A stretch of 7,110 nucleotides of DNA from an uncultured Blautia sp. (GTDB lineage: Bacteria; Bacillota; Clostridia; Lachnospirales; Lachnospiraceae), in NCBI GenBank assembly GCA_934394595.1, contig CAKRRX010000127.1, positions 1 to 7,110 on the forward strand, written 5' to 3'. The position numbers and the translations under genes were made by a program. The notes under the pieces are model-generated. The model did not search any database. It saw only the letters and a list, made by a program, of their open reading frames with translations, and had not been told where the DNA came from. Positions 5,901 through 7,110 of this stretch are shown here, one piece after another (position 1 is the first letter of the stretch; the number at the start of each line of letters is the position of its first letter).

Positions 5901-7110
5901 CTTCATGAAGAACCGTGATAAGATTTCCATACTTATCCTCCAGATCTTCCACTCCATCTGAAATATCCGGGAGATTATAGACAGCTGTCAGCTTATGGGT
6001 TCCGGATCCGTCTGTTTCCTCTTTTTGGTAGGTCAACTTAAGCTGGTAGAATTTTCGGATCGGGTCTGCCATGGAAAGGTCTTCTGTGTTTACATTCTCT
6101 ACTGGTACCAGCTCCGCATTCTCAATGGCATAGGGGGCCTGCTTGTCAAAACCCAGGATAAATGAACGCCCACTGCTGCGCACTAAAATCCGGTACTCAT
6201 AGGTTTCCCCTGCATTCAGCCATGAGATAAGAGAAAAATTCCCTTTTTTATTATAGTTCGCATTACCCTGACCAAGGAGATGTTCATTTTTATCTAACAA
6301 ATTGACGAAAGCACTTACGTATCCATTTCCAATGCTTTCCGACCAGATTGTATAATATGTGCTTTCCTCTGGGGTAAAGGTGCCTTTGATATAATAATAC
6401 ATTTCTTCATCATATTCATCAAAGAAATCCTTTCCAACAGAAACCATTTTTTTCATTCCAGGAACTAAAGAAAGTTCCCCTACCTGCTCCGGCTCACCGA
6501 TAACATTGCCGCTGATCCGCAGCTGCTGTGCTTCATAAGTTACCGTCTTTACCAGATAGGTTTTCCCTTTATCCAGTTTTACTTCCTCTGTTCCAAGTTC
6601 AGAGTATCTGTCACCTTCATAAACATAGAAAGCCACAGTTCCATTTTCATTCTGAAGCTCACAGTTATAAATTCCGGTTTCCTCCGGGGTAAACGTATAA
6701 AACGTTTCTTTTCCATATATGTTTGGTATATCAGTCCACTGATCCAGAGACAAAGAAGTGAATTTCTTCAGATCTAACGGCTTAACTGTGATCTGCGCTG
6801 TATCTACCGGAATCTCCCAGCCCTCCAGATCAAGACCGATAGTCCAGGTACCGGCAGTCAGGGTGCCATCTTCATCGCCCCCAATCCTATCCTCTTCTTT
6901 TTCCGCGTAGTAGGAAAGATGATGACCGCATATTCTCTGGCCATTTCCGCTTATTACAGCTGAGGATCCATCGCTGTAATAGATCTCCGTTTCCAGATCC
7001 TTTGATGCGAACACATCCGTCTCTGCCACGTAGCTGGATTTCAGAACATTCACCTTCAGCTTTTCCGGTATTTTGCATGGGGATACGGAAATCTTTAACC
7101 GGTCACAGTT
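2962..7110 (-). CDS. Giant modular surface protein, C-terminal 1382 residues (start beyond window)
   Basis: The frame is open to the window edge and ends with TAA at 2964-2962. A GTG at 7053 is in frame, but 19 open codons precede it (NCDRLKISVSPCKIPEKLK), no ribosome site or signal peptide is seen there, and it falls inside an Ig-like module, so the real start is upstream. Counting from 7110: Ig-like modules at about 1-111, 325-435 and 537-621, with YxDGS motifs in the first and third. PPC-like beta modules carry (F/V)xPExTGxY motifs at about 112-207, 208-324, 436-536 and 622-714. Cys repeats occupy 715-791, a helical then beta-rich spacer 792-1007, five more Cys repeats 1008-1208, and two BIG2 domains 1210-1382. 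The family is known from extracellular adhesins and wall proteins of gut clostridia. No LPXTG, SLH or choline-binding motif is present at the C-terminus. Adhesion or substrate binding is inference. Confidence 0.93.
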   Translation of the reverse strand, partial: NCDRLKISVSPCKIPEKLKVNVLKSSYVAETDVFASKDLETEIYYSDGSSAVISGNGQRICGHHLSYYAEKEEDRIGGDEDGTLTAGTWTIGLDLEGWEIPVDTAQITVKPLDLKKFTSLSLDQWTDIPNIYGKETFYTFTPEETGIYNCELQNENGTVAFYVYEGDRYSELGTEEVKLDKGKTYLVKTVTYEAQQLRISGNVIGEPEQVGELSLVPGMKKMVSVGKDFFDEYDEEMYYYIKGTFTPEESTYYTIWSESIGNGYVSAFVNLLDKNEHLLGQGNANYNKKGNFSLISWLNAGETYEYRILVRSSGRSFILGFDKQAPYAIENAELVPVENVNTEDLSMADPIRKFYQLKLTYQKEETDGSGTHKLTAVYNLPDISDGVEDLEDKYGNLITVLHEETDSIENDFKYTLTVNASDKTYKLTVPVKGVNSLRKMEANKKYTFKTIYEHYTFVPSETGEYILSCTDNVGLRIGLPQGSYGGYFSSRNAKYSSEEGTSAFSVVLEKGKTYVISKYRIKEQEDGSFSICKKEKEMNGLKVVSAPENTICMPFETEAVSLKGLVVEASYKDGSTEKFQYGQKDSSGREIRFDGITYVDGNTRRVSVSVGKYTTSFTLRSGKWSNLESIHTSETKTLSDAVPGDTIALGYVPESTGIYRLQVTGGAIKNAILTEHGKEIPYWNGKCYLEEGENYYIRIQAEASQVQVTINGDGCVHSWSQWKEVSPTCEQDGFRTRICEQCQEQKSEILPATGHTWGSTQIVESTESENGKEYQICETCGKEKVIKILPLQATAEMLKKTQEALDEIEGSTAEEEKAEKISRVVEDLTGVENKELLKDESALEMISKVEEKVLEHTTVAATLVENQNTEGISVSENVKGAALTAAVNKDLSEAEGKEIAAKITINDVSEEIRNSYKEQYGDNVLAVDIILSVVDKNTQEPITEETKNVQPAAPIQMQMELPEQYRDQKIVLLHNHNGEVEELSYTREGQMITFTIASLSDVIVQPVCTEHQFDQGSVTLEPTCTKLGVYTRTCTICKTKETQSISPKAHNYQKDEAASKEATCTEDGAIVYRCTVCQDTDSKTLPALTHTWSEWTTNNPTCTANGSKERHCTREGCGAKETEVLKALGHTMSAWTTKNPTCTVSGSKERHCTRPGCTVKETQILPATGHKMSDWKITKEATAVSEGTKERSCLVCGGAKETASIGKIKATVTLNVPVNKTLPMKMKQTFQVKATGLAKGDKVVSWTSSNKKIATVSKTGKVSALKKTGTTTITVKLASGLSAKFKVKVQKKNVATTSLSVVNKSTGKKMPKSISLKVKKKISLKATVAPVTSKQGITYSSSNKKVATVSKKGVITAKKKGTATITVKSGKKTVKIKVKVIK
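2965..3483 (-). other. Two C-terminal BIG2 (bacterial Ig-like 2) domains, extremely lysine-rich
   Basis: Two copies of the BIG2 signature are plain: VSWTSSNKKIATVSKTGKVS...GTTTITVK and ITYSSSNKKVATVSKKGVIT...GTATITVK. My count over these last 173 residues is 42 Lys, no Arg, no Glu and one Asp, a net charge of about +41. The rest of the protein is rich in Glu and Asp. BIG2 domains are common in bacterial adhesins. A polyanion-binding or wall-anchoring role for this tail is inference. Confidence 0.88.
3487..4089 (-). repeat. Five tandem 'H-x-W-C-x9-C-x2/4-C' modules, about 40 residues each
   Basis: Five modules of 39-40 residues follow a His...Trp/Phe...PTC-x9-C-xx-C...LPALGH pattern. Residue sets counted from the window edge are C1024/1034/1037, C1064/1074/1077, C1102/1112/1117, C1142/1152/1157 and C1193/1196. 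Modules 3 and 4 have C-x4-C (CTREGC, CTRPGC) in place of C-x2-C. The last lacks its first Cys (EATAVSEG). The fixed Cys spacing with a leading His suggests a small metal- or disulfide-stabilised unit; which of these is inference. Confidence 0.85.
3604..3843 (-). repeat. 120-bp direct tandem repeat inside the surface protein gene
   Basis: Two units (3843-3724 and 3723-3604) are in exact 120-bp register. The proteins match at 28 of 40 residues, and the DNA core around 3651-3710 against 3771-3830 is nearly identical. This points to a recent duplication or gene conversion compared with the more diverged neighbouring modules. Confidence 0.85.
4090..4737 (-). other. Helical then beta spacer domain between the two Cys-repeat blocks
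   Basis: Residues about 792-890 from the window edge are charged and helical (AEMLKKTQEALDEIEG, KAEKISRVVEDLTG). Residues about 890-1007 look beta-rich, including VLAVDIILSVVDKNTQEP and a C-terminal MITFTIASLSDVIV motif. That ending is common in stalk modules of clostridial surface proteins that precede a repeat array. I do not recognise a named family. Confidence 0.5.
4738..4968 (-). repeat. First pair of Cys-repeat modules
   Basis: A full module (HSWSQW...PTC, C729, C739, C742, ending LPATG) is followed by a degenerate one (HTWGST...CETCG, C777/C780) that lacks the first Cys. They belong to the same family as the five modules at 3487-4089 but are separated from them by about 216 residues. 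Confidence 0.75.
4969..7110 (-). other. Alternating Ig-like and PPC-like beta modules
   Basis: Four beta modules share an '(F/V)xPExTGxY' strand: FTPEETGIYNCEL, FTPEESTYYTIWS, FVPSETGEYILSC and YVPESTGIYRLQV. Each ends with a 'LekGKtYxv' strand (LDKGKTYLVK, LNAGETYEYR, LEKGKTYVIS, LEEGENYYIR). This is the pattern of bacterial pre-peptidase C-terminal (PPC) domains. Between them lie Ig-like modules, two with 'YxDGS' strands (YYSDGSS, SYKDGST). The first module is cut by the window edge. Assignment to these families is from motif reading only. Confidence 0.65.

Noticed and set aside
7051..7053. GTG as the start of the surface protein
   Set aside because: Open frame continues to the window edge, no Shine-Dalgarno or signal peptide is present, and the position is inside an Ig-like module.

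Overview
The window reads as chromosomal DNA of a low-to-moderate GC Firmicute, most likely a gut Lachnospiraceae (Blautia, Dorea or Ruminococcus-like). The reasons are strong AGGAGG ribosome sites, tRNA-Arg(CCG) without an encoded CCA, a zinc-ribbon membrane protein, and a giant surface protein mixing Ig-like, 'GHTxSxW...C...CxxC' and BIG2 modules. Genus is inference. Every gene lies on the minus strand, so transcription runs from high to low coordinates.

Layout in the direction of transcription. (1) 7110-2962: a giant surface protein that is open at the window edge, so its start and any signal peptide lie outside. It has Ig-like modules alternating with four PPC-like beta modules, then two Cys repeats, a helical/beta spacer, five more Cys repeats, and two extremely lysine-rich BIG2 domains. 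(2) 2921-2849: a GC-rich hairpin, then an intrinsic terminator with a T7 tract. (3) 2768-2628: a promoter and a leader almost filled by two large palindromes. (4) 2627-969: a 552-residue membrane protein with an N-terminal zinc ribbon, one membrane span and an external part built of repeated modules. This architecture resembles TcaA/YvbJ-type envelope proteins. (5) 940-899: a clear intrinsic terminator whose G-U pairs set its strand. (6) 797-769: a near-consensus promoter, then a structured leader and tRNA-Arg(CCG) at 624-553. (7) 500-1: the start of a single-pass membrane protein with a TTG start, truncated by the window edge and probably cotranscribed with the tRNA.

Functional links are limited. 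The three proteins are all envelope or extracellular, but separate promoters and terminators argue against one operon. I see no integrase, transposase, CRISPR array, defence gene or toxin-antitoxin pair. The features most worth a second look are the lysine-only BIG2 tail, the interrupted 40-residue Cys-repeat array, the zinc-ribbon protein's repeated external module, and the twin-palindrome leader at 2654-2736.
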